Shown piece after piece: positions 7,498-15,948 of a stretch of DNA of 64,000 nucleotides. The number at the start of each line of letters is the position of its first letter. Position 1 is the first letter of the stretch. Made by a program: the position numbers and the translations under genes. This stretch comes from Geminicoccaceae bacterium (GTDB taxonomy: Bacteria > Pseudomonadota > Alphaproteobacteria > Geminicoccales > Geminicoccaceae). The stretch lies in assembly GCA_020638495.1 (NCBI GenBank), contig JACKIN010000011.1, positions 62,001 to 126,000 on the forward strand. The letters are read 5' to 3'. The notes below the pieces were generated by a model that saw only the letters and a list, made by a program, of their open reading frames with translations, made no database searches and was not told where the DNA came from.

Positions 7498-8429
7498 GTC
7501 TGCCTCCCTTTGTGCTGACCATTGTCGCGCCGCCGGCGAGCCTTGCCGGCGCCGCTTCCCTCGCCGTCGGCGATCCACTGATCGCTCAACGAATCCTTGA
7601 TGTGCTCGAACCGCGCGGTGACGCCGGGCCCGCGGGCCTGGGTCACGAGGATCACCAAGAGATCGACCACCGCCAGCTGGACGAGGCGCGTGGTCATCGG
7701 CGCGTAGATGAAAGTGTCCTCGGGCGGGTCGACATCGAGCAGGAGATCGGTCGCCGCCGCGAGCGGCGAGCCCTTGCGGGTCACCGCGATGGTGAAGGCG
7801 CCGTTCTCACGCGCCACCCGGACCGAGCGCAGGATGTCCCTGATCCGGCCGTTATAGGAGAAGGCGATGGCGACATCGCCCGGCGCCAGCGTGGCCGCCG
7901 CCATGGTCTGCAGATGGGTGTCGGGCCTGGCCGCGCAGTTGATGTCGAGGCGCATGAACTTCTGCTGCGCGTCGCTCGCCACCGTGTTGGCGAGCCCGAC
8001 CCCGAAGAGCTCGAGCCGTCGCGCACCGTCGATCCGCGCCACCGCCGCCGCCAGCGCCGCGTCGTCGAGCGACTGCTGCAGCGTGCCGAGCGCGTTGATC
8101 GAGGATTGCACGACCTTGTGGCGGACGGTGGCGAGGTCGTCGCCGAAGTCGATCTCGCGATGCAGATAGGGTGCACCACCGACCGCCAGCGCCCTTGCCA
8201 GCTCGATCTTGAAGTGCGGATAGCCGTCGAGCCCGAGCGAGCGGCAGAAGCGGAGCACGGTCGGCTCGCTGACTCCGGCGTGGCCGGCGAGGGAGGCCAG
8301 CGTCATGCGCGGCACCTGCTCCGGGTGCGCCAACACCACGTCAGCGACGCGCGTCTCGGACGGGCTGAGCCTGACGGCCTCGCTGCCCAGCCGGGCGAGG
8401 AAATCGGCGGCCTCTAGCGCTCCGTCCAC
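7494..8429 (-). CDS. MurR/RpiR family transcriptional regulator
   Basis: This 311-residue protein has an N-terminal helix-turn-helix (LASLAGHAGVSEPTVLRFCRSLG, about residues 45-70) and a C-terminal SIS domain that binds phosphosugars or related effectors (GVGLANTVASDAQ, GDVAIAFSYNGRIRDILRSVR, AVTRKGSPLAAATDLLL). The GTG start at 8429 lies within the last codons of the upstream enolase-family gene and has GAGG seven bases before it. As second gene of the operon it is the obvious candidate for autoregulating it. Confidence 0.85.
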   Translation of the reverse strand: MDGALEAADFLARLGSEAVRLSPSETRVADVVLAHPEQVPRMTLASLAGHAGVSEPTVLRFCRSLGLDGYPHFKIELARALAVGGAPYLHREIDFGDDLATVRHKVVQSSINALGTLQQSLDDAALAAAVARIDGARRLELFGVGLANTVASDAQQKFMRLDINCAARPDTHLQTMAAATLAPGDVAIAFSYNGRIRDILRSVRVARENGAFTIAVTRKGSPLAAATDLLLDVDPPEDTFIYAPMTTRLVQLAVVDLLVILVTQARGPGVTARFEHIKDSLSDQWIADGEGSGAGKARRRRDNGQHKGRQT

Positions 8430-9529
8430 TTCTCCACCTCGGCCATGTCGAGCTCGACGCCGAGCCCCGGACCCGGCGGCAACGGCAGGTTGCCGTCCTT
8501 GATCTGGTCGATGCGCCCCTGCGGCTCCCTGACCAGCCGGTCGCGCAGCGGGTTGGGAAAGATCATGCACTCGAAGGTGAGGAAATTCGGCATGGCGGCG
8601 GCGAGGTGCAGGCTGGCGGCGGCGCAGACTGCCCCCGAGGCACCGACATGCGGCGCGTAGGGCACGTGCAACGCGTTGGCGAGGTAGGCGATCTTGCGGG
8701 TCTCGCTGATGCCGCCCGAGCGGGCGACGTCCGGCTGGACGACGCCTACTGCGCGTGACGTGAGCAGCGGGGCGGCTCCGTATGCCGTGTGCTCGCTCTC
8801 CCCGGCGGCAAGGCGCAAGGGCAGCTTCTGGCGGAGCCAGCGATAGCCCTCGATGTCCTCCGGGACGATCGGCTCCTCGAACCAGTAGTAACCCAGTTCG
8901 GCCAGCCCCTTGCCCACCTCGAGCGCATCGTCGACGTCGAAGATCCAGTTGGAGTCGGCCATGAGACGGATCTTCGGCCCGGCAATCTCGCGCACCAGCC
9001 TGGCCCGGTCGAGAGCGGCCTCGACAGGGGCGCCGAGCTTGACCTTGATCTCCTGAAAGCCCCAGCCCACACAGTCCTCGACCACCTTGTCGGCGGCCGC
9101 GTCATCGACCCAAGGGATCGAGGAGGCATAGGCCCGGATGCTCGGCCGGCCCATATGGCCGAGCAATTCGTAGACCGGGCGGTCCGTCGCCTTGCCCATG
9201 ATGTCCCAGAGTGCCGTGTCGATGGCGGCGATCGCCTCGATCAGCATGCCGCCCGAGCGGCCGGAGAAGGTCCGGTAGAGCTTCTGCCAGATGGCCTCGA
9301 CGGCGAACGGGTCCATGCCCTTGATCTTCGGTGCCAGGAGCCCGTCGACCAGTTCGGCATATGATTTGGGGCCGAAGCGGGCCAAGGCCTCGCCGACGCC
9401 GGTGATTCCGGCATCGGTCTCGACCACCACGATCAGGATCGAGATGGTGCCGAACGAGCCCTGCGAGGTGCGCTGCAGGTCGCCGATCGGCACGGTCAGC
9501 GGATAGGTGCGAATACCCGTGATGCGCAA
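8414..9529 (-). CDS. Mandelate racemase/muconate lactonizing enzyme family protein (enolase superfamily)
   Basis: This 371-residue enzyme has the N-terminal capping domain and the barrel motifs of the mandelate racemase subgroup. They are EIKVKLGAP (the KxK base), LMADSNW (Asp ligand), YWFEEPI (Glu ligand), AAGESEHT (third ligand), VVQPDVARSGGIS and APHVGASGAV (the Asp-His dyad). Such enzymes abstract a proton next to a carboxylate, giving dehydration of sugar acids or racemization. The start is TTG at 9529 with GGAGG six bases upstream. It heads the nine-gene operon. The substrate is unknown. Confidence 0.82.
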   Translation of the reverse strand: MRITGIRTYPLTVPIGDLQRTSQGSFGTISILIVVVETDAGITGVGEALARFGPKSYAELVDGLLAPKIKGMDPFAVEAIWQKLYRTFSGRSGGMLIEAIAAIDTALWDIMGKATDRPVYELLGHMGRPSIRAYASSIPWVDDAAADKVVEDCVGWGFQEIKVKLGAPVEAALDRARLVREIAGPKIRLMADSNWIFDVDDALEVGKGLAELGYYWFEEPIVPEDIEGYRWLRQKLPLRLAAGESEHTAYGAAPLLTSRAVGVVQPDVARSGGISETRKIAYLANALHVPYAPHVGASGAVCAAASLHLAAAMPNFLTFECMIFPNPLRDRLVREPQGRIDQIKDGNLPLPPGPGLGVELDMAEVEKWTER

Positions 9530-9587
9530 GCGCCGCCTCCCCGCGGCTGTTGTCCGTCCAGCTCACTCAACTACGGGATCAGGCGGT

Positions 9588-9615
9588 CGTCAACACGCAA
9601 TCGACCGATTTCGGT
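9588..9615 (-). promoter_or_regulatory. Candidate promoter and operator of the nine-gene uptake operon
   Basis: In the 122-base gap before the enolase-family gene there is a -35-like TTGACG (9593-9588, minus strand). Just upstream lies an interrupted palindrome, ACCGA-TT-TCGGT (9604-9615). No strong -10 box is evident; TAGTTG lies about 15 bases downstream of the -35. The palindrome could be the site for the RpiR-type regulator encoded in the operon. This is pattern-based only. Confidence 0.3.
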
Positions 9616-9651
9616 AATTGAGCTACAGGACGGCAGCGCCGGGCAAGGCCC

Positions 9652-9885
9652 TCAGCCGGAGGTCTGGGCCGCCCCTACCAGGGCATCCAGCTGGGCCGCT
9701 GTCGTGGTGTTCTCGATCTCGTCCATCGAGAGCTGCACGCCGAACTCCTCCTCGAGCGCCGTCACCAGCCTGAGGTGATTGAGGGAATCCCAGGCCGGAT
9801 GCTCGTCGCGCGTCAGCTCCGGCGTGACCGAGGCCACCGGGATGTCGAGGGTCTCGGCGATCAACTCAGCCAGCTTGGGGTTCAT
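9652..9885 (-). CDS. Acyl carrier protein, partner of the FkbH-like protein
   Basis: This is a 77-residue acidic carrier protein. The phosphopantetheine serine sits in HPAWDSLNHLRLV (about residue 33), and the surrounding EFGVQLSMDEIENTTT helices are typical of the fold. It begins inside the end of the FkbH gene, so the two are co-translated. The ATG at 9885 has GGAG nine bases upstream; an in-frame ATG at 9900 has none. FkbH proteins load glyceryl from 1,3-bisphosphoglycerate onto such carriers. No polyketide or peptide synthetase gene is nearby. Confidence 0.85.
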   Translation of the reverse strand: MNPKLAELIAETLDIPVASVTPELTRDEHPAWDSLNHLRLVTALEEEFGVQLSMDEIENTTTAAQLDALVGAAQTSG

Positions 9886-11755
9886 CCTCGCGTTCTCCAT
9901 TGTCGATGGTGATGCCCGTGACGGGCAAGGGTTTGGCCTCGCCGATGGCGAGACGAAAATGACGGTCGTCGGGCGCCGAGGTGTCACCCAGCGGTGCCTC
10001 GGCAAAACCCTGCGCCGTGAAGAAATCGGCCGACGGCTTGTTCTTCCTGGTCGGCCTGAAAACCGCCTCGAGCTGGCCGTCCGGCCGCCAGTCTGCCGCC
10101 ACCGCCTTGATCCGGTTGCCCATGGCCGTCTCGACCCCGCGGCCCATGGCCCGGCAGCTCAGGATCACGCTGTCCACGGCGACACTCTGCGCCCGGCGCT
10201 CGAGGAGGAAGAGCCCGACAATGCCGAGATCGCCGAAGCGGTCACGCGCCGCCACCACCTCGAGATGCCAGTCAGGCGACAGCATGAAGCGCTCGAGCTC
10301 GGCCGGCTTGTAGCGCTTGGTCGTGACGTTGAACTGGTTGGTCTTGGCGAAGAGCTGGTGCACGCGGGTGAGCTCGGCCCGGGTCGCGGGCCAGCAGGTC
10401 AGCGCCGTGCCGAGGCTCTCGAGATAGGCCTGCATGTCGCCGACCTCGACCCGGCTCGCTTCCCGCTTCGCCTCCTCGTGATACTGCTCGGTCTTGCGCA
10501 GGTCCTCGTCGGTGAGGGCCATGCGCTCGAGCTCCGGCAGGTCGAGCAGCAGGTGGGCATATTCCGCCGGGTCGCGCGGCAAATGGACCGTCCGCACCTC
10601 CGGCATGAGCTGGCGAACGAGCTCGCACTCGGCCGGGTTGTCGTCGATGAAGACGAGGCTGTCCGTGCCGATGTTGAGATCGGTGGCGATGGCGGCGAGA
10701 TTGTCGTGCTTGGGCTCCCAGTTGACGCGCGACGCGGCGAAATCCGACCACTGCAGCGGCATGTCGCTGCGCAGGCGGAAGGCCTCGGCCACGTCTTCCG
10801 GGTTGTTCTTGCTGCAGGCGGCGAGCAGGAAGCCCCGTCGCTGCACCGCCTTGATCGCCTGCTGGAAGGCCCGGAACGCCTCGCCCACCGGGTCGCCCCG
10901 GGCGATGCGGATGCCGTCCGGCCCCTCCTCGCCCAGCACGCCACCCCAGAGCGTGTTGTCGAGATCGAGGACGAGGCATTTCTTCGGCGGCAGGACGAGG
11001 CTGGCGAAATGGCGCGCCAGCAGCTCGGCCAGCTCCGGCAGGGCCGCCTCGGCCCAGGCGAGCTTGCCGAGATGGGCCATGCGGGCGTTGTGCACCGCCC
11101 GCCTGCCGGTCGTTGCTAGCGCCTGGTCGACATCGACGACGAAAACCTGCGGGTCGCTCGACCAGTCCCGGAAGAGCCGGGCGTTCAGCGTGGCATATAG
11201 CTCCGCCTCGCCCATGCCGAGCTTGGCATCGGCGAGCCCGAGATGCGGCCGGCGCGGCCGCCAGAAATTGCCGATCAACAGGGTCGCCCCGGTGGCAGCC
11301 TTGGCGGCCTCCACCCAGGCCGCCACCTGCCCGAGCGCCTCCTCCACCAGTCCCTGCCGGTCCTTCAGCGACAGCGCCGCGAGCCCGGCCGGCAACACCG
11401 GCAGCAATCGCTGGAGATCGAGCGTGAGGAAAACGACATGCGGGTCGAAGTCCGCCAGCCCCTGGGCCGGATCGAGCACGGCCTGCATGTGCTGGTCATA
11501 GGGCCCTACCTGCCCCTCGACGACCACCCCCCGGCTGAGTGCGACACCGGTGACGCAGCGGGCGAAGAGATCGAGCGTGTGGTTGCCGAGATAGAGCACG
11601 CGCAGGTCCGGTGCCGGCGCCAGCGCCTCGAGCCGCCGCGCCAGCCGCTCCGCCTCGCGCACCGAGAGCCCACTCGCCGCCCGCTCGCCGGCCACGGCCT
11701 TCAGGGCCGCCAGATCGCCGGCCCCGTCGACCGCAGCGCGCCAGTCGTCGCTCAT
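9866..11755 (-). CDS. FkbH-like HAD-superfamily protein (glyceryl transfer to acyl carrier protein)
   Basis: This 629-residue protein has an N-terminal SGNH-like segment (LRVLYLGNHTLDLF) and a central HAD domain. The HAD nucleophile motif is KKCLVLDLDNTLWGGVLGEEG (about residue 262), with SKNNPEDV and SLVFIDDNPAECELVR further on. The C-terminal part is GNAT-like (FGDLGIVGLFLLERR). FkbH family members dephosphorylate 1,3-bisphosphoglycerate and transfer the glyceryl unit to an acyl carrier protein, which is encoded immediately downstream. Homologues usually sit in polyketide clusters; this pair stands alone, so the fate of the glyceryl group is open. Confidence 0.85.
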   Translation of the reverse strand: MSDDWRAAVDGAGDLAALKAVAGERAASGLSVREAERLARRLEALAPAPDLRVLYLGNHTLDLFARCVTGVALSRGVVVEGQVGPYDQHMQAVLDPAQGLADFDPHVVFLTLDLQRLLPVLPAGLAALSLKDRQGLVEEALGQVAAWVEAAKAATGATLLIGNFWRPRRPHLGLADAKLGMGEAELYATLNARLFRDWSSDPQVFVVDVDQALATTGRRAVHNARMAHLGKLAWAEAALPELAELLARHFASLVLPPKKCLVLDLDNTLWGGVLGEEGPDGIRIARGDPVGEAFRAFQQAIKAVQRRGFLLAACSKNNPEDVAEAFRLRSDMPLQWSDFAASRVNWEPKHDNLAAIATDLNIGTDSLVFIDDNPAECELVRQLMPEVRTVHLPRDPAEYAHLLLDLPELERMALTDEDLRKTEQYHEEAKREASRVEVGDMQAYLESLGTALTCWPATRAELTRVHQLFAKTNQFNVTTKRYKPAELERFMLSPDWHLEVVAARDRFGDLGIVGLFLLERRAQSVAVDSVILSCRAMGRGVETAMGNRIKAVAADWRPDGQLEAVFRPTRKNKPSADFFTAQGFAEAPLGDTSAPDDRHFRLAIGEAKPLPVTGITIDNGEREDEPQAG

Positions 11756-11944
11756 TGCCGCTCGCCCTTGCTTCTTCTGGGAAATCGCCCGAGAGCCGGC
11801 CCCATCGCGGCAAGGCTCGTCGTGCCGCCACTAAGCGTCGAATGGCGGTTGCGTCAACCGGCGGACGAAGACAGCGTTGGCGCCCCTCGCCCGGTGGCGG
11901 GCGACAGCCGCCTCGGCTATCATGCCGGATGAAAGGGGTGGTCG

Positions 11945-12394
11945 ATGGGCGAGCTCGCGCACGATCTCTACGACGCGGATTTCTACGCCTGGACGCGGGA
12001 GCAGGCCGCGGCCCTGCGCCAGCTCGCGGCCGAGCGGCAGAATCTCCCGATCGACGCCAGCCGGCTCGCGGAGGAGGTCGAGGACTTGGGCAAGGACCAG
12101 CGCAATGCCTGCCGCAGCCAGGTCCGCACGATCATCGAGCATCTCCTGAAGCTCCGGCTCTCGCCTGCCACCGAGCCACGGGCCGGCTGGGAGCGCAGCA
12201 TCATGATTGCTCGCGCCGCCCTCGACGACCGGCTGACCGGCACGCTGGAGCACGATCTCGAGGCCAATCTCGAGCGGCTCTATCGCCAGGCTGCGGCCCT
12301 CGCCCGGCAGAGCCTCGAGGCGCATGGCGAAACGGACGCCGCGGCCTGCATTCCCGAGCGCTGCCCTTTCACGCTCGACGAGATCAGGGGCTGA
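11945..12394 (+). CDS. DUF29 domain-containing protein
   Basis: This 149-residue protein of unknown function has the DUF29 pattern: YDADFYAWTREQAAALRQL at the start, LAEEVEDLGKDQRNACRSQ, then IIEHLLKLRLSP and SLEAHGETDA helices. It is all-helical and lacks a signal peptide. DUF29 proteins are frequent in cyanobacteria and Alphaproteobacteria and have no established role. The start at 11945 has an AAAGGGG site upstream. Its end overlaps the convergent indolepyruvate oxidoreductase gene by 11 bases. Confidence 0.8.
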   Translation: MGELAHDLYDADFYAWTREQAAALRQLAAERQNLPIDASRLAEEVEDLGKDQRNACRSQVRTIIEHLLKLRLSPATEPRAGWERSIMIARAALDDRLTGTLEHDLEANLERLYRQAAALARQSLEAHGETDAAACIPERCPFTLDEIRG

Positions 12395-15300
12395 GCGACG
12401 CGGCGGCTGGCTTCGGTCGCACGGGCGTCGTCGCCTCGATGTCGAGCCGCCGCAGCAGGCCCGCCTCCGCCGCCTTCGCCTCCTTCACGTTCCGCTCCTT
12501 CACATGGCCGAAGCCGCGAATGCGCTCGGGCAGGCTGGCGAGCTCGACAGCGACATCGTGGTTCGCCGGCGTGAGCCGGCCGGCGAGGTCGGCGAGCAGG
12601 GTTTCGTAGTCCTGGATGAGCTGCCGTTCCAGCCGACGCTCTGCCGTCCTGCCAAAGGGGTCCCAGGCCGTGCCGCGCAGGCCCTTCAGCCGGGCGAGCA
12701 GGCGGAGCACGTGGAGGATCCACGGGCCATAGCGCCGCTTTTCCGGTCGGCCGGTGCGCGGATCGCGGCTGGCGAGCAGCGGCGGGGCCAGATGGAGCTC
12801 GAGCCGCTTCGCCCCCTCGATCTCGCGGGCGAGCTGGTCGGCGAAGGCGCCGGACGTATAGAGCCGGGCGACCTCGTACTCGTCCTTGTAGGCCATGAGC
12901 TTCGCGAGGTTGCGCGCGACCGCCAAGGCGAGCCGGTCGCTGCCGGGCACGGCCCGCACCTCCACCTCGCGGATACGGCCGACGACGTCGCGGTAGCGCT
13001 GCGCATAGGCGGCGTCCTGGTAGGCCTCGAGCAGGGCCGCGCGGTGGGCGACGATCTCGTCGAGGGTCCGGGGCCCCGGCCGCCGAGGCTCGCCGCGCGA
13101 GGCGATCGCCTCGACCGCCTTCGGGTCATGCGCCGCCCGCCGACCCCAGAGAAAGGCCTCGCGGTTGAAGGCGACCGCCACGCCGTTGATCTCGATGGCG
13201 CGCTCGATCGCCTCGGCCGAGAGCGGCAGCCAGCCCTTCTGCCAGGCGAAGCCGACCAGCATCAGGTTGGCGCCGATGGCATCGCCGAGGAGCCGCGTCG
13301 CGAGGCGGCTGGCATCGAGCCGGTCGGTGGTCGCGGCGGCGTCTTGGATGTCGGCGAGCAGGCGGTCGGCGGGAAAGACCATGTCGGGATCGCGCGTGAA
13401 GGCGCCGGTCAGCCGCTCCTCGGTGTTGATCACCGCCCGCGTCCGATCGCGGTGCATGACCGGCACGGAGCTCCGTCCCGCCGCCACCACCATGTCGCAA
13501 CCCAGCACCAGATCGGCCGTGCCGGGTGCGAGGCGCGGCGCGCCGGTGCCGTCCGGCGCGGCCGCCAGCTTGAGGTGCGACACGACGGCACCACCCTTCT
13601 GCGCCACGCCGATCATGTCGAGCCCGGCGACACCCTTGCCTTCGAGATGGGCCGCCATGCCGAGCAGGGCCGCGATCGTGATGACACCCGTCCCGCCGAT
13701 CCCGGTGACGACGATGCCGAACGGCCGCTCCAGCGACGGCAGATCGGGCTCGGGCAGGTCGGGGAAATCGGCCGCGGCGCCGACTTTGGTCTTTCGCGGC
13801 CGGCCGCCCTTCACCGTGACGAAGCTCGGGCAGAAGCCCTTCAGGCAGGAGAAGTCCTTGTTGCAGGCGGACTGGTCGATCCGCCGCTTGCGGCCGAGCT
13901 CGGTCTCGACCGGCAGGATGGCGACGCAGTTCGACTGCACGCCGCAATCGCCACAGCCCTCGCAGACCGCCTCGTTGATGACCACCCGCTCGTCCGGGTC
14001 GACCATGGTGCCCTGCTTGCGGCGGCGCCGCTTCTCGGCAGCACAGGTCTGGTCGTAGACGATGGCGGTCACACCCTCGATGCCGCGCAACCGTCGCTGC
14101 ACCGCGTCGAGCTCGTCCCGGTGATGGAGGCGCACGCCGGGCGCCATCCGGGTGCCGATCGGGTACTTGCCCGGCTCGTCCGAGACGACCACCACCTCCC
14201 GCACGCCCTCGGCCTCGAGCAGCCGGGTGATCGCCGCCACATCGAGGTTGCCGATCTCCATCTTCTGCCCGCCAGTCATGGCGACGGCGTCGTTGACGAG
14301 GATCTTCAGCGTGATGCCCTGCCGCGACGCCACCGCCGCCCGGACCACCATCGAGCCCGAATGGTAGAACGTGCCGTCGCCCATGTTCTGGAAGAGATGC
14401 GGCCGGTCGCTGAACGGCGCCGCCCCGAGCCACGAGCCCCCTTCCCCGCCCATCTGGGTGAAGCCCGAGGTCGCCCGGTCCATCCAGTTGACCATGAAGT
14501 GGCAGCCTATCCCGGCCATCGCCCTGCTGCCCTCGGGTACGTGCGTCGAGCTGCTGTGCGGGCAGCCAGCGCAGAAATAGGGCAGCCGCGCCATGGCCGG
14601 CGTGAAGCTCGCCCCGGCGGCGGCCTCGAGACCGGCCAGGCGCTCGCGAAGCTGCGCATCGTCCTGCCGCTCGAGCAGGCGGCGGGCGACGGCGACGGCG
14701 ATCTGGTTGCTGTCGAGCTGCCCATGCGAGGGGAAGAGCGGTGCGCCCCTCTCGTCCGCCTTGCCGATGATCCGCGGCCGATGGGCGGCGGCATAGAGCA
14801 GCCCCTTCATCTGCTCCTCGACGAGGCCGCGCTTCTCCTCGACCACCATGGCGAGCTCGACCCCGGCCATGGCGCGCTCGAGCCCGACCGGCTCCAGGGG
14901 GAAGGTCATGCCGACCTTGTAGACGGCGAGCCCCAGCGCCCGGCACCGCGCGTCGTCGAGCCCGAGCGTCTCGAGCGCTGCCGTCACGTCGAGCCAGGAC
15001 TTGCCCGTGGTGACGATGCCGAGCCGGGCCCCGGCCGCGCCGTGGGTGATCCGGTCGAGGTGGTTGGCGCGGGCGAAGGCCCGGGCCGCCTCGAGCTTGG
15101 TCGTGTGCACCCGCCGCTCGAGCTCGCCGGCCAGCGCCGGCAGGGACTGGTCGGTGACGAGATCGATATGGCGCGGCCCCGGGCCGACCTCGGTCTCCTC
15201 GGGCAGCACGATCGCCGGGCGCTCCGGGTCCAGCTCGGCCGAGGCCGTGCACTCGACCGTGTCGTGGACGCATTTGAGGCTGACCCAGCCGCCGGTGAAG

Positions 15301-15875
15301 CGCGACATGGCGATGCCGAGGAGGCCATAGTCGAAGATCTCGGCGACGCCCGAGGGGTTGAGGATGGGGACCATGGCGTCGACCATGGCGAACTCGGACT
15401 GGTGCGCGGTGGTCGAGCTCTCACAGATATGGTCGTCGCCGAGCAGCAGCAGCACGCCGCCCTTGGGGTGGGTGCCGAAGAGGTGGCCGTGGCGGATCGC
15501 ATCGCCGGAGCGGTCGACGCCCGGCCCCTTGGCATACCAGATGGCGAAGACGCCGTCATAGGAGGTGGGGCCCAGCATATGCACCTGCTGCGTGCCCTGG
15601 CAGGCAGTGGCGGCGAGGTCCTCGTTGACACCGGGCTGGTGGTGGATGTGGTGCGCCTCGAGCAGCGGCCGGACGTTCTGCAGCTCCTGGTCGTAGGCGC
15701 CGAGCGGCGAGCCCCGATAGCCGGTGATGTAGCCGCCGGTCTTCCAGCCCCGGGCGGCATCGCGGCGGTGCTGCTCCATCGGCAGGCGCACCAGCGCCTG
15801 CACGCCGGTCATGAAGACCCGGCCCCGGTCCTTCCTGTACTTGTCGTCGAGCCGGACCTCGAGCAGCTCCGTCAC
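12384..15875 (-). CDS. Indolepyruvate ferredoxin oxidoreductase, fused alpha/beta type
   Basis: This is a 1163-residue fusion of the IorA and IorB chains. It oxidatively decarboxylates aryl pyruvates from aromatic amino acid breakdown to acyl-CoA, with ferredoxin as acceptor. The N-terminal part carries pyrimidine- and TPP-binding domains (GYRGSPLGAYDQEL; GIGCHFMVNWMDR; NMGDGTFYHSG). A cysteine cluster (CEGCGDCGVQSNC ... CLKGFCPSF, about residues 635-680) would hold iron-sulfur centres. A Rossmann-like gamma domain begins at VTGIGGTGVITIAALLG (about 727). The gene is monocistronic and converges with DUF29. Confidence 0.88.
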   Translation of the reverse strand: MTELLEVRLDDKYRKDRGRVFMTGVQALVRLPMEQHRRDAARGWKTGGYITGYRGSPLGAYDQELQNVRPLLEAHHIHHQPGVNEDLAATACQGTQQVHMLGPTSYDGVFAIWYAKGPGVDRSGDAIRHGHLFGTHPKGGVLLLLGDDHICESSTTAHQSEFAMVDAMVPILNPSGVAEIFDYGLLGIAMSRFTGGWVSLKCVHDTVECTASAELDPERPAIVLPEETEVGPGPRHIDLVTDQSLPALAGELERRVHTTKLEAARAFARANHLDRITHGAAGARLGIVTTGKSWLDVTAALETLGLDDARCRALGLAVYKVGMTFPLEPVGLERAMAGVELAMVVEEKRGLVEEQMKGLLYAAAHRPRIIGKADERGAPLFPSHGQLDSNQIAVAVARRLLERQDDAQLRERLAGLEAAAGASFTPAMARLPYFCAGCPHSSSTHVPEGSRAMAGIGCHFMVNWMDRATSGFTQMGGEGGSWLGAAPFSDRPHLFQNMGDGTFYHSGSMVVRAAVASRQGITLKILVNDAVAMTGGQKMEIGNLDVAAITRLLEAEGVREVVVVSDEPGKYPIGTRMAPGVRLHHRDELDAVQRRLRGIEGVTAIVYDQTCAAEKRRRRKQGTMVDPDERVVINEAVCEGCGDCGVQSNCVAILPVETELGRKRRIDQSACNKDFSCLKGFCPSFVTVKGGRPRKTKVGAAADFPDLPEPDLPSLERPFGIVVTGIGGTGVITIAALLGMAAHLEGKGVAGLDMIGVAQKGGAVVSHLKLAAAPDGTGAPRLAPGTADLVLGCDMVVAAGRSSVPVMHRDRTRAVINTEERLTGAFTRDPDMVFPADRLLADIQDAAATTDRLDASRLATRLLGDAIGANLMLVGFAWQKGWLPLSAEAIERAIEINGVAVAFNREAFLWGRRAAHDPKAVEAIASRGEPRRPGPRTLDEIVAHRAALLEAYQDAAYAQRYRDVVGRIREVEVRAVPGSDRLALAVARNLAKLMAYKDEYEVARLYTSGAFADQLAREIEGAKRLELHLAPPLLASRDPRTGRPEKRRYGPWILHVLRLLARLKGLRGTAWDPFGRTAERRLERQLIQDYETLLADLAGRLTPANHDVAVELASLPERIRGFGHVKERNVKEAKAAEAGLLRRLDIEATTPVRPKPAAASLSP

Positions 15876-15948
15876 ACTTCGCCTCCCCGATACAGCCGGT
15901 CAGGGATAGCAGCCGCGGGGCCGGGCATAAAGCCCGGCGCGCGGATCG

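Noticed and set aside
9866..11755. FkbH/ACP pair as evidence of a polyketide cluster
   Set aside because: No ketosynthase, adenylation or thioesterase gene lies within the window on either side.
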